From assembly GCA_947095585.1 (NCBI GenBank), contig OX352765.1, positions 88,310,965 through 88,374,964 of the forward strand: a DNA stretch of 64,000 nt, read 5' to 3'. A program made the position numbers and the translations under genes. The notes beneath the pieces are model-generated. The model was not told the origin of the DNA. It did no database searches and saw nothing but the letters and a program-made list of their open reading frames with translations. This document shows, in pieces, positions 45,670 through 56,877 of the stretch (the stretch's first letter is position 1; every line of letters starts with the position of its first letter). Origin of the DNA: Nephrocerus scutellatus. Its lineage: Eukaryota; Arthropoda; Insecta; Diptera; Pipunculidae.

Positions 45670-47280
45670 AAATACCATTTTATTAACTAATGCAGTGTGC
45701 TTATTAACTGTCTTTTAAATATTTAATGATATCACAGAAATAGAGAAAAATGTTTTCTGTTAGTAAACTGCTACTCATACATAAGGCTGATAATATTAAG
45801 AAACATAACCTAATTGGTTATTGATATTATTTATTATCTTCAGAAATCTCATTTTAATTGGTTAACAGACAAATTAGTAAGAAATATTAAAAGACACAGC
45901 TCTGTGTTCGCCTGAAATCCGACCTTCGCAGTTCTATAAGTCTATAAACGTTCTAATGAGTACATTCATCAGAAAGCCCAATTACCATGTACAGAAAAAT
46001 GTCATATTATAAAGTAGATGATATCCTTTTGGGGTTTATGTGAAAATGGCTGCTGCAGACGGCGACCAAACAATTTGCCTAATGACCATATAATTTGGTC
46101 ACTGCTGAATGAGCGAACCAGTGCGTTCCATATGTTTGCCCATAATTTGCCTAATTTGTTTCTACAACTACTGACGACGACGACGACAACTACTACGATG
46201 ATGGTAAATTAAATGGCGACAGCCTTATCCGAAATTTGGTTTAATTTAGTAATATGTATTTGTTTGGTTTTTGTTTGTCTGCAGCACAACTACAGCGAAA
46301 ACAACAACTCTTCAAATCAAATTGATTTACTTTCGATAATTTCGGCATAACGAATTATTAAATTGGAGACTACAGCAGAAGCCAGCTACAATTATTAACG
46401 ACAGAAAGAACCTCGCACTGATGGTCGATGGTTATCGACATAAATGTAAACTGAAGCTATATTTACCTAACCATAGGTATTCGAAATGCTTAGCTTATTT
46501 ATTTATGTATGTATTTACCAATTTACCAGTACTTTTCGTTTAAAAGGACAAGACACATTTCTACATGTGACATGGTACACATTTACGCTGTGCAAATGCA
46601 TGAACATCAATGAACTAATAAATAAAATAGAATTTAAGGATCTAGCGTTCTGTAGTCCTGTACGGAGGTGGTCGTCGAGGTATGGCCTTAATTTGAATTT
46701 ATTAATTTATTTAGGAAAAGCTCGTAACAAAATCAGCCGAGAGTACGGAATTGTCTATATGCGATGGACATATTCGACAGTAATTAACAAAACTTCGGTA
46801 AATATTAATTCGAAGGATATTATTTATGAATCAGTGAATGTGTGTGTGTGTGTCTGAACTACATACATACAAATACAGAAGTAAAACAGAATGACAAAAA
46901 AGGAAAATTAAATGAAATTTGGTTTTGGTTCGTTTGGATTTTGGTGTCAATATTCGCTCCAAAAACAGCCGTTAGTAGTTGTCGTTCCTTAGCACTAATT
47001 GAAAAGTTACAAATTAACATTTTGCATTAACTGACTTCGACATTTTATTTGTGTTTATGGTATAGAGAGAAAGAGACAGAGTGGTTACGGTTAAACGACA
47101 ACGGGCCAACAATAAATTTGAAAGTTTATTGTCGGTTTGTTTGATTTTAGTCAAGGACTTGCACGTTTATTAATATTATTTGTATGACATATATAAAACA
47201 ACTAACAGTCATTGGATTTGATCTGGAAAATAACAGCGTTGTTCATATATTGCCGAAATAATTAGTCGTAGATTGAGACT
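45670..47280. other. no recognisable gene
   Basis: Unique-looking, with a short (GT)n run near 46838 and (GAC)n near 46175. The 123-codon frame at 46486-46857 has no motif. Confidence 0.45.
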
Positions 47281-47284
47281 TGGG

Positions 47285-47570
47285 TAGTCTGACCACATAT
47301 TGGAGCGATGGAAAGAGCACTTTCACGAGTTACTAAACGAACAAATAACGCTCCATGAACGAACGACTCTACCACACTTTACTGCCTCCACCAAGAAAAA
47401 GAAGTAAAAAGGCGCAAATTATCTAATGGCGTCCCAGAGTATAGCTGATCGAAACTGCAGAGCCCGCAGTACACCAAGAAATTCGTGATTAAATAGTGCA
47501 AGTATTGGTTGTAAAAAAAGTGACAGAGCTTATAGCAGAACCGTATATAAGAAAGAGAATATCATAATAG
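47285..47570 (+). mobile_element. LINE fragment, RTE-type, pre-RT linker
   Basis: Plus-strand relic reading ILERWKEHFHELLNEQ near 47300-47345, the linker between endonuclease and RT. A degraded GVPEYS..LQSPQYTKKF corresponds to the GIPAELIK....I segment at 38.96 kb. Confidence 0.6.
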
Positions 47571-47574
47571 GTAG

Positions 47575-48350
47575 GTAGGGTGGTGGTCCGCGCTGCCTTA
47601 GCGAGGACCTCAAGAATCGCTAGAGTGCCGCGACAGCCTTCGGGAGGCCTTATGGCGTTATAGCTACATGATTGAAATGATTATAGCCAGCCTTTAGCGT
47701 TCAGGTACAAGATCAGATCGGTCCCTCAGGTTGGCAAAGAAGGGTTTTTTTTTTTCAATTTATAGAGTCAATTGCAGAGATAATGGGTGAGAGTTTCCCC
47801 CTCATTGACATCCCTGCAGCTTCTACAAAAAGTATTGTGTGGAATTCCCAGTTTGGCTGCGTGGCTGCCTATCGGCCAGTGGCCAGTGATAACAACCACG
47901 GCTCTGGAAATATCTTTCTGTGATCTTGAGATCAGCTCAGTGGATTTGTTTTTATTGTAGTTAGGCCACATTGCCCACGAAGTAAAGCAGTTGATCAAGT
48001 CATTCCAACTTAGTTGTGCCTTGCTGGTAAAGAAAGTGAGGACTCGTTCTCTAATTGAGCTCAAACCACAGCAGACTCTATTCATGTGGTCGATGTCCAA
48101 TGTTACGCCCTTTTTCGCCAGTATATCCGCTTTCTCGTTTCCGTCAATGTCGCTGTGCCCCGGCACCCAGACTTGGGCTAGGTCGTGCTTTGTATTACTG
48201 AAGCCAATTCAGTTTAGCACTGCCTGACAAGTTTTGAATTGTTGCTATTCGCAGTAATGGCTCTGATTGCGGATTGGCTGTCCACGCGTGTGAAACCCTA
48301 TTTATAGCGATACTGTTAGCAAGTGCCCTGCACGCTTCCTTAATCACCAT
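47575..48350 (-). mobile_element. LINE fragment, LOA-type, RNase H to 3' end
   Basis: The minus strand reads IKEACRALANSIAINRV near 48335-48290, then VWVPGHSDIDGNEKADIL (48175-48120), the RNase H C-terminus. The open frame 48166-47768 continues LISRSQKDISRAVVVITGH, IGSHAAKLGIPHN and CRSC....EGETLTHYLC, the post-RNase H zinc-binding region. A 3' tail with CCTACCTA-like repeats (GTAGGTAGGG on the plus strand, 47573) closes it. Relatively few breaks. The fragment at 51.3 kb is the same subfamily. Confidence 0.85.
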
Positions 48351-48359
48351 GGTGTGAAC

Positions 48360-50190
48360 TATAACAAAGCACCGTTAAATAGCTCAACACTTCTATTTCT
48401 CATCGGAAATATTTTCGGCATCATCTATATACTTGCAATATGGATCTCAAAAAATTGGAAAAGGAACTAAAAGAATTATTCCTCAGAGAGGATGACAGAG
48501 TGGTCTACCTTAGCTATCGCTTGGATATTCTAAGCAAACTTTGAAGTTGCTTTGATAATAACTACAATGTGATCTGAGATTAATGAGGTGCAGAGCTTTA
48601 TCTCGATTAATTGAAGAGCGAGTTCTACCAAGAAATCCTTTAAAACATAAACATTTAGAAAGGATTTGATAAAATTGAGAAGGCTTCAAGGTAGACCTAA
48701 AATTTGTCTCATTCAAGAGTTAAAGGAATCTCGATTAGGATCCGGTTATGTGACTAGTTTGTCGTAGCAAGATTTTGAAAAGTCCAATAGATAAAAATAA
48801 ATGGGAACAATTTAGAACAAAACTGGAATGACATTACCTTAATGCATCGAATGTTGAATAACGAATTAAGTCCGAATGGTATGGAAAGGACAAATTGAAA
48901 ATTGATCGCACAATTTAGGATTCAACAGTTTATTGATTGTAGTATCTTACTTATCGCATTTATATTTGCAGATCATATAGATCCTTTATGTTGAATGAAA
49001 AGTTACTGCTCGCTTTATTACTTATTTCTGACGACTTAGGTGAGAGTCTACAGCTCTGTTTGCAATCCATTACCTTTGTCATGCCATGACTTCAAACGTT
49101 GTGAGTTGACAAATAATTGCATAACATATAGTTTAAGTGTTCTCCCGATGGTCTTTTTGCAAAAAAAAGCAAACAACACTTTCATTAGGAAAAATGCCAC
49201 CTCGTACAATTGCATTAGAGTCTTAGAGTCTTAAAGATTTTGTCATAAATTGTATTTTTCTGCCGTCTTCCGAAGGGTACACAAAAAATAAGCAACAACA
49301 TAAACTGAAACTGGATCTGAAACGTGATGATTCTTCAACTAAGAAATAAAACCTGCTATCTATTGGATGATGGCTTATTTATATAATGTAGATAATGAAA
49401 ATAATGTGCTCCACCTATACATGCAGGCCATATACAATAATTATTATTATACTATCAAGACGGCAAATTTCTTGGCACTGTGTGCTCCAAGAGACTGTTG
49501 CTTTTGCCTCATGGAGAGTAAACATTTCCGATAAAGCTAAGGTCATCTTTTCATAATATATTTCATATAAATGACTATATAGATTCTTATCAAATGTTGG
49601 GAGAGATTAAAATGTTTGTGCCGATTACTATGGTCCATCTTTTCATTAGAAATACCTACTAGTACGTTCGCTGAGAAAGAATCTCAAAGAATGTTAATTA
49701 GAAAACTCACACAGAGTACAAATCGTTACGATACGAAACGGGGAAAACACCTGCAGCATTATACACAGCAACCCATTTAACCGAAAAATGAAAACGATGA
49801 AAGTTTTCCAAATACACCTTCTAGTAATAGCCTCATCACATCCTTACAGTACAGCAAAAGGACGAGTTGTAAAACGATATCTGCTCGGATGTAATATAGT
49901 AAAGTTGGTGGCTTTAATGAATATACATGATGGCAATACGGAAGGCCGCTGGGTTTCACATACTCGTACACTTGTTAAGGAAGGATACCGCACTGGCACA
50001 CAGAGGAAAAGGAAGGACAAACACGTGCACTATGTTTCCTGGTTTTTATGTGGAAATTGCTCCTATTTGCGTAGGTTTCACATTCTTTGATATAAAGTCC
50101 ATAAGTATTATTGTTTGCGTATATTTGTGCCAACATAAACGAACAGCCCCGATTTCTTGCCAACCGCTTACTTTATTGACTGGCAAATAA
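48360..50190. other. no recognisable gene
   Basis: AT-rich; open frames at 49777-50190 overlap on both strands without motifs. Confidence 0.45.
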
Positions 50191-50191
50191 A

Positions 50192-50241
50192 GTACACATC
50201 TACCTAATAACATTATATTGTTATTAGGTAGATAGATGTAC
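50192..50241. other. strong hairpin
   Basis: ATCTACCTAATAACA (50198-50212) pairs perfectly with TGTTATTAGGTAGAT (50219-50233) around a 6-base loop. Outer GTAC ends extend the stem with a 2-base bulge. It lies just left of a mariner-like terminal repeat. It could be a MITE remnant or an RNA hairpin; no evidence of expression. Confidence 0.6.
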
Positions 50242-50519
50242 ATAAGTACGAGGGAGGATTGAAAAGTTTGCGTTATTACCAAGAAAGAAGATTCGGAAGC
50301 TTATATCACGACTAGACCTGCTGCACATCTTTAACTGGCGTCTAAGGATATAACATTGGTTTTAAAAAATATTTCATTAATTCGTTTAAAATATTTGTCC
50401 AGCTTATTTCGTTGGGCGAAAAATTAAATTCTAATCCAAAAAACAAACATAACATATAAACTACCCGAACCGGTCCATATGATCATCAAACTTTAGCATA
50501 TCCATTAGATATTTTTTAA

Positions 50520-51160
50520 AGGGAGTCCCCAACAACAAAATCCCCAATCACAAGTTCCTCAAAAACAAAAAACAAAAACACAAAACGCCCAACATAAAAT
50601 CCAAAAACACAAAATTACTAAGCCAAAAATCCCCACAGCTACAGAATCTCCAAGCACAAAATATCCAACATAAAATCCCAAAACACAAAATAACTTTGAC
50701 AAAAACCCCCACAGTTTCAAAAACCTCAACTAAAAAATGTCTAATACAGTTTCTCAAAACATTAAACTACTAAGCCCAAAATCCTCAGACCTACAGAATT
50801 CCCAAACACAATAACGAAGCCCAAAATCCCTAGAACTACAAAATCCCAAATTACAAAATTAATAAGTTCAAAATATCCACAGCTACATCCTCAAGCACTG
50901 AATGCCCAACACAAAATCCCAAAGCACAAAATTACTAAGCCAAAACTCCCCACAGCTACAGAATCCCCAAGCACATAATGCCAATCACAAAATCCTAAAA
51001 CACAAAATTACTAAGCTCAAAGTTCCAAGCTACATAATCCCTAAGGACTCAATGCCCAACACAAAATTATTAAGCTCAAAATCCCCACAGCTACAAGATC
51101 CTCAAGCACAAAATACCCAAAACAAAATCCCCAAGCATAAAATTCCCAAAAAATCCCTGA
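50520..51160 (+). repeat. AC-rich degenerate array
   Basis: Many imperfect units of the type CACAAAATCCCCAAG, CCCAACACAAAATCC and CCCACAGCTACAGAAT, about 15-40 bases apart. Frames such as 50902-51234 are by-products. Confidence 0.8.
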
Positions 51161-51164
51161 ACTT

Positions 51165-51260
51165 TTTTTTATTTACGGATTTTGTGCTTGGAGATTTAGT
51201 GACTGTGGATTTTGTTTTTACGGATTTTTTTTGAGATTTTTGTATTTAGGGATTTTGAGC
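51165..51260 (-). repeat. AC-rich array, inverted block
   Basis: GGATTTTGTGCTTGGAGATTT and GATTTTGAGCC are the array units in reverse complement. With 51127-51145 they form an inverted repeat around a T-rich centre. Confidence 0.7.
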
Positions 51261-51289
51261 CCAACCCTGCATTTTCGTAATAAAATATA

Positions 51290-51700
51290 TAGCCTTAAAA
51301 ACTGCTATCAATGACACTGCGTCTGAGCGAAGGATATTTCCAGAGTGATTGCCATAATCATGGGCCACTAGCTGGTGGGCAGCCACGCAGCCAAACTGGT
51401 TATTCCTTACAACACCTTTTGCAGGAGTTGCCTGGATGTTAATGAGAAAGAAACTCTCATTCGTTTTCTTTGCCCTTGCGGCTGTCCGTTTCCACAAACT
51501 GAGTAATCCCTTCTTTTCCGACCTGAAGGAGCTTTCAAAGTACTGCATCACTGACCTGATACCGTACCTCAATGCCAAAGTCTGAATATAACTATAAACA
51601 ACCATCTTTCTGTCCATTAGATCTCCTGAGGAGCTATTTGAGGACCTCGCCAAGTCCACGAGGACTGCCACTCTTCCTACTTACCTATTACTACGATCTG
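51290..51700 (+). mobile_element. LINE fragment, LOA-type, post-RNase H region
   Basis: Plus-strand reading GSHAAKLVIPYNTFCRSC then LDVNEKETLIRFLCPCG near 51370-51480 matches the 47.8-kb fragment (AKLGIPHNTFCRSC, DVNEGETL). The rest has a frameshift and stops. The 141-codon minus-strand frame 51246-51671 is its antisense. Confidence 0.78.
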
Positions 51701-51809
51701 ACAATTGATTAAAAAACATCAGAAATATTAGAAAGATCAATTCTAGATTTTTACCCAGGCATGTATGTATAGTCAAGGTAAAGGTTAAAACGTTTCAATG
51801 CACCCTCGT

Positions 51810-52165
51810 ATATCATTTATACGACCATAATTTCAAGTCATATAAGTTGTTATCCTGCTACAAAATATTTCGCCAATATGAGAAAAGTTTTGACACACCG
51901 CTGAAAACTGCATTGTTTTTTTCTCAGAAATTTTGTGCAGAGCAATATTTGAATTTGCTTTGAAAAGCTGCAGTTTAAACTTTTAAGCGAAACTGAGTTA
52001 TTGTAGTAGTTTCGCTGGTAGATAGTCGTAGATAGTTCTCATTTATTATAAGCTGTTGACTTTTAAAAATCGGAATATATTAAACATTTTATGTTATATT
52101 TCGTTTTAAACTTGACTATCGGCGTTAAATTGTTTGTCCCATGGACACTGGTACAGATCAATTGA
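51810..52165. other. no recognisable feature
   Basis: AT-rich; nothing nameable. Confidence 0.5.
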
Positions 52166-52169
52166 AAAT

Positions 52170-53125
52170 CAATCGTCCTTCAGTTGATAGACCAAAGTAT
52201 CCTTATTTTTAATGTTATTTTTTAATGCTGATGTGTTAACTTGCCGGTATCTATGTGTCTCGGTTTATACATATGTCATTGCGTCAAGCTTTGTTCATTC
52301 TAATGCTGCTAGTTGACAGTTCCGTACGTTTTTTTAGTCTTGAGGGATTCTTAATGGATCTTGAGGCAGGAGTTGAGGGAGGTGTTCAGTGGGTCTTGAG
52401 GGGGTCCTGATTGGGTTCTGAGATGGTTTTGAGAGGGTCTTAAGAGGGTTTCATAGGGTGTCATATGAAGGAGTTTTGAGAGGAGAAATGAGGAGTTTTG
52501 AGGTGGTCTTTAGCGCAGTCTTAAGAAGGTCTTCATGGGGTCTTAAGAGTTGTCCTGAGCGATGTCCTGAGCGGTGGTCTTCAGGGTCTTTTGGAGGTCT
52601 CTATTTTCATTTACTTTTAACTGTTTTAGTTACTATAGATCTATCACCTATTTTAGTTTCCACCTTTTAGGAGGCTACTTATCCTTTAATAAAAGCAACC
52701 GTCGTACAGTTGATAGACCAAAGTATCCTTATTTTAAATATTTTTTTTTAATGCTGATATATTAACTTGCTGGAGTCTATCTTTCTGCCTGTCTGTTTAT
52801 ATGTTATTGTGTCAAGTTTTTTCCTTCTAATGCTGCTAGTTGGCAGTACAGTAAGCGTTTTTGTGGTAGATCATTAGGGGCTAGTCTTAAGTAATGTCTT
52901 AAGGGATTCTTAATGGATCATATAGGTGTCTTGAGGGTGGTGTTTAGAGGATCTTGAAGTGGTCTTGATTGGGTTTTGAGAGGGTATTAAGAGGGTTTTG
53001 AGGGTTTCTTGAGAAGAAGCTTTGAGAGGGGAGTTTTGAGGCAGTCCTTAGCACAGTCTTGAGGAGGTCTTGATGGGGTATTAAGGTTGTCCTTAGGTGT
53101 ATTTCGAGTAAGACTACTCTCGGTA
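52170..53125 (+). repeat. tandem duplication (about 526 bp) with TTGAG arrays
   Basis: The word CAGTTGATAGACCAAAGTAT occurs at 52181 and 52707, and the following 400 bases match: TTAATGCTGAT, GTCAAG, TCTAATGCTGCTAGTTG, then TTGAG-type arrays (52335-52600 and 52890-53110). These arrays belong to the 19.6-kb family. Confidence 0.85.
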
Positions 53126-53129
53126 TTCA

Positions 53130-54215
53130 GCGTATTCAACGCCATATAAACGTGCCCGAAATAAAACCAAGAGGCATTAAATAAATTACTATTTAACATA
53201 ACAGCGATCGTCCTTGTCTCCAGTTGTTCCATCGGTTTCTGTTGTAATGCGTACTTTATCTCGAGGCAATTTTTATCACGAAGATACTCGCAGTTATCTG
53301 TTTATGCAAAAATAGAGATGACTTTTCCATTCATTAAGTAAATTTGTTTCGAGCCAATCAACTAAATTACAAAATACATGTTTATGCAATAGTATATATG
53401 TAATACAGGATCATGAAATCAATTTGGCATTTATTTATAACTACGAAGCACGCAAGGATTTTACATGCGCTGATTCCTGATATACTGATACTAAAATTAA
53501 ATCCAAGTTTTATAGGATCATTTCATGAATCCTGTCAGCTCTAATAACATGAGCGTCGTAACAAGGACTTCTTTGTCCTTACCCCATGCGTTTCCGGCTA
53601 GGGCATAAATATCTGCGCAGCGCAATGGCGTGTCAGACTTTATTCCAAACGACGACACTAACAGCAAGACCCGAATGTGGATAGAGGATGAACTGAATTT
53701 ATAAAAATGTCAATCAACAACCCACAACAAAAAGAAGATCTTTTTATTTTCCATTTGACGTCTTATCGATGTCTGTTGGCCGTCAATTTGGAGCTCGTTA
53801 TTTTTTTGGTTTTGTCTTGTCCGACTTTGAAATGCTCATTACTGACTGGAATAAGTGAGGTAGTATTCATTTTATATAGACTGGAATGGTCATATTGCGT
53901 GAATTCAAATCAAATGGAGGCCAATGCTGATAGGATATATATGCGAGTAAAGTTAGTCGTGTTCGTGTTGAACGTCATTAATCCTATTTAACTTACTCTT
54001 CAATTATAGACACAACTCATTACGAGGTTTGACTAAATTAATTAAATGTCAATTTGCAATTTTTAGTCAAATTATAAATAAAAGGACAAAGTTCACTAAT
54101 TAGTCAAAATTGGTTAACAATTAAGTATATTTTCAAAAAGCAGGTTTATTCAGTTGTATAGGGTGTTCTAAATTGAACGCCAATTGAAAGGAAAATTTAA
54201 AATTCTTTAATGTTA
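53130..54215. other. no recognisable gene
   Basis: The 94-codon frame 53707-53991 has a hydrophobic stretch (LELVIFLVLSC) but no family match and no start context; not called. Confidence 0.4.
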
Positions 54216-54225
54216 GGTAGACATT

Positions 54226-54316
54226 TGAGTCCAAAAATTAACATGCGCAGCACAAATGGTCGCGAGAAGTTAGGCCTTGGACCGCAATGGTCTGTCGCGC
54301 CGTATATAATTATTAA
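54226..54316 (+). mobile_element. SINE, 5'-truncated, 9-bp target duplication
   Basis: The 3' part only: CCAAAAATTAACATGCGCA, GGCCTTGGACCGCAATGG, TCTGTCGCGCC and an A/T tail. GTAGACATT lies on both sides (54217-54225, 54317-54325). Confidence 0.88.
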
Positions 54317-54325
54317 GTAGACATT

Positions 54326-54685
54326 ATGTGGTTAAAGATGGACCTTTTTTCACTGTCACTGTGTTTCCAAAATTGTGTTGCATGTGGCATACTGTTCTGC
54401 TAAAATCACAGTTAATTGAGATCCAGTTCTTCCGAATGGAGCCAAAAAACGTCTACAACTTATTTCGATTACTGTCTTCATTGACTGTAACTACATTTTA
54501 GAACAAACAAAACCCCACCCCGCCAAAAATCGCACCAGAGTTTAATTTTTTGAAGATACGTCCATTTTTCCTGCATCTCGTAACGATTCTCCAAGTCTCA
54601 AATCCGACAATTGAGCTTATTGGCCGATCAGCTTGACGGCAAATGGCCTCCGCACTAAATATGATTTTCTTTCTCTACATCCTAC
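54326..54685. other. no recognisable feature
   Basis: No motif. May include a decayed edge of the LINE that follows. Confidence 0.4.
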
Positions 54686-54959
54686 TTCTCTTAAGCTGGC
54701 CGGATCAACTGATGGACTGTCGACGTTCCAAACGATAAGAACACTTTCTCCAATGCCAGGTTGAAGAGGACGCAGGCCCATTTTCGAAGCCCATTGTAGA
54801 TGTTATATAGGCTTGATAGTGATCCGGATATTTTTACTTGGCTAACAACATTGAGCATGGTCAACCTACATAGTCGTGTCAGTTTGTTTGGGATGCCGAA
54901 TTCTCTCATGGTTTTATAAATTTCTACTCTGGCTATTCTATGCGGCTTTAAAGTCTATA

Positions 54960-55600
54960 AAAGGACGGTGTAGTGAGTTTTGAAACTCTAGAAATTTTTC
55001 CATCAACTGCCTAAGGGTGTAAATCTGATCAGTTGTTAATTTGCCTGTGATAAAGCTGCACTGGAACGGACCAATGATGACTTTAGCGTATAGGGCTTCC
55101 TGTCGTGAAGGATAGAGGAAAAAATCTAATACACGGTACTCGACAACATTATATCACGATAATTGCTGCATTTTGCGATATCTCCCTTCTTATGTATGTT
55201 GTACAGGATGCCTCTTCGCCAGTTTTCTGGCAAAACTTCTTCCTCCCATACTTGCAATATTTTTTATGAATTGAGTTTTGAAACTGTAGACAGTCCACTG
55301 CCTAAGCGTGTAAATCTGATCAGTTGTTGATTTTCCTGGGATAAACCCACACTGGTATGGACCAATGATGACTTTAGCCCCATCCTGTCTTGAAGGATAG
55401 AGGAGAAAATCTTATACGCGTTACTCAACAACGTTATATAAAAATAATTGCTGCATTTTGTGATATCTCCTTTCTTATTTATGGGGCACAGGATGCTTCT
55501 TATACAGTCTTCTAGCATAGATTCTACCTCTTATACTTGCACTATGAGTTCATGAATTGCTTCGTGTATTTCGGGGCCTCCTGATTTAATCAGGGGATAC
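54960..55600 (-). repeat. tandem duplication of an RT segment
   Basis: Two roughly 300-base copies of the same LINE segment in a row: TAAATCTGATCAGTTGTTGA-like words at 55312 and 55020, and TTGTGATATCTCCTTTCTTA-like words at 55460 and 55176. The divergence suggests an old duplication. Confidence 0.8.
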
Positions 55601-55871
55601 CATCAGATCCCTACGAGTCCTATCGTTCGGCCGTAGTTGATTCTGGTCTTTTAGTTGCGAAGGGCAGTAGACTTTCGTGACGATTCAATCCGCGCTCGGA
55701 GCACCATAGCCGATAACGGTGGGTTTCATTCTTTTGATGACTAGAAACCCCAACTCGAGTTCATGATGCCTTGCATGACAGCTATAATATACGTCATATT
55801 CTGATTTTTGTAAGACACAATTCCTCGTCCACTGGATTGCTGTTATGTCAGCATTATATTTGGATACAATT

Positions 55872-56090
55872 GGGCGCCGTGGCTCAATGGATAAGAGCAT
55901 GGCTTTCTGAGCAGGAGGTTCGTGGTTCGAATCCCAGGAACACCAAAATTTATTTTTCACGGTATCCCACCTCTTGCGAAAGTCTGACAAACTTCCGAGA
56001 GTAATAACTTGTCACGGAAAGCTTCTCAATTTGCCGTGCAGATCCGGCATTAAGTTGTAGATCCCCTCCATTTGTGTTCAAAAATATAAA
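55872..56090 (+). mobile_element. tRNA-derived SINE nested in LINE
   Basis: Head GGGCGCCGTGGCTCAATGG, box B GGTTCGAATCC at 55924-55934, body GTCACGGAAAGCTTCTCAA, ending CATTTGTGTTCAAAAATATA. It lacks the GGTCTGTCGCGCC 3' block of other copies. It splits the endonuclease region of the opposite-strand RTE-type LINE. Confidence 0.88.
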
Positions 56091-56405
56091 GATTTTTTAC
56101 GGCGAGGTTTTTTGCCCCGCACCAACCTTACTTTGAAGGGATTAGCCCGAACATTCAGCTTTTCCCGTGTTGGTGGAAAATTACCGGCGGCCATCACGTG
56201 GAGGTTTGATCGCACTTCCACCAATCATCAGAGATATAGTTACGGCCACCTGCCATTCTGTTGCTTTATTCCCCCTATTCTGCTGATGGCTGACCGCCCA
56301 ACTCAAAGTATGTCGTGTTGTAATGTGAATGCCGTTGTACCTTTTTAACAAAACTGTTACCTGAAAATCTGGCAAATGTATATGACACGCGATCTGATCT
56401 ACCAT

Positions 56406-56745
56406 CCCAGATGAGTCTGTTCTGTTTTATAGGTTACTGCCAGAAAAAACTATTATCTCAATCCACGAGAAAAATAATCTTAGACTTAAAAATCAAAAAA
56501 AGAAAGAATAACTTTTATGTTTTCCTGCATTGCTTCCGGGACACGGACACACAAAATTAAGCCGCTTGTTATTGGCAAGTCTACAAAACAGGATTATCGA
56601 TTTGATCTTGTAGCTGAATGCTACAGGCTGAATTTAAATTCATCCAAACAACCCTTGATATGTGTATCAAAGTCCGCCGATATAAAATGTCAAACTCAAG
56701 CGCTAATTAAGACTCTAGCAATTGCAGCGGACCCCAACACTACCT
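56406..56745 (+). mobile_element. pogo/Tigger-like transposase relic
   Basis: PDESVLFYRLLPEKT (56407-56451) matches the first catalytic Asp block (DE.GLF...LP..T). After a one-base frameshift SKKERITFMFSCIASGT then HKIKPLVIGKS (to about 56582) match the SKERVT...CNA.G.HKLKPLVIGKS block of CENP-B-like DDE transposases. The remainder of the open frame (to 56747) is not recognisable. No terminal repeats found. Confidence 0.75.
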
Positions 56746-56877
56746 AACTACTTAAAACGGTCGAATACATCGAATTTTATTGACTTAAGCATTTAATCCG
56801 CTTGTTTTCTAACGTCGTTCAAACCTTAGACTGTGTATGTTGCACCTTCTCAGATTATTACGAAGCAATAACGAATT

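Larger units (their letters stand above)
50249..51808. mobile_element. mariner-like terminal repeats enclosing foreign sequence
   Basis: The left end reads CGAGGGAGGATTGAAAAGTT after TA (50247-50248). The right end, in reverse complement, reads CGAGGGTGCATTGAAACGTT with TA at 51809-51810. 18 of 22 positions match. No transposase motif is visible inside. Instead there is an AC-rich array and a LOA-type LINE fragment. Likely a gutted or non-autonomous mariner with later insertions. Confidence 0.6.
54691..56310 (-). mobile_element. LINE, RTE-type, with nested SINE and internal tandem duplication
   Basis: Minus-strand relic. 56310-56100 looks like the 5' region (it shares GGTCAGCCATCAGCAGAATA with 30.97 kb). 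A SINE interrupts at 55872-56090. 55868-55690: YNADITAIQW, NCVLQKSEYDVYYSCHARHH and GFLVIKRM, the endonuclease. RT then follows in two tandem copies: 55600-55264 (KKGDITKCSNYF, YKIFSSILQDR) and 55260-54960 (VWEEEVLPENWRRGILYNIH, KKGDIAKCSNYRD). 54909-54691 reads MREFGIPNKLTRLCRLTM and FNLALEK. The catalytic Y.DD is not reached. Confidence 0.82.

Noticed and set aside
49021..49045. Third recursive splice site (TAG|GTGAGA)
   Set aside because: Purines interrupt the tract close to the AG and the donor half is non-consensus.
51246..51671. 141-codon minus-strand open frame
   Set aside because: Antisense of a LOA-type LINE fragment that is recognisable on the plus strand.
55872..55945. Possible functional tRNA gene
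   Set aside because: Same SINE head. The stems are imperfect and it is nested in a LINE.
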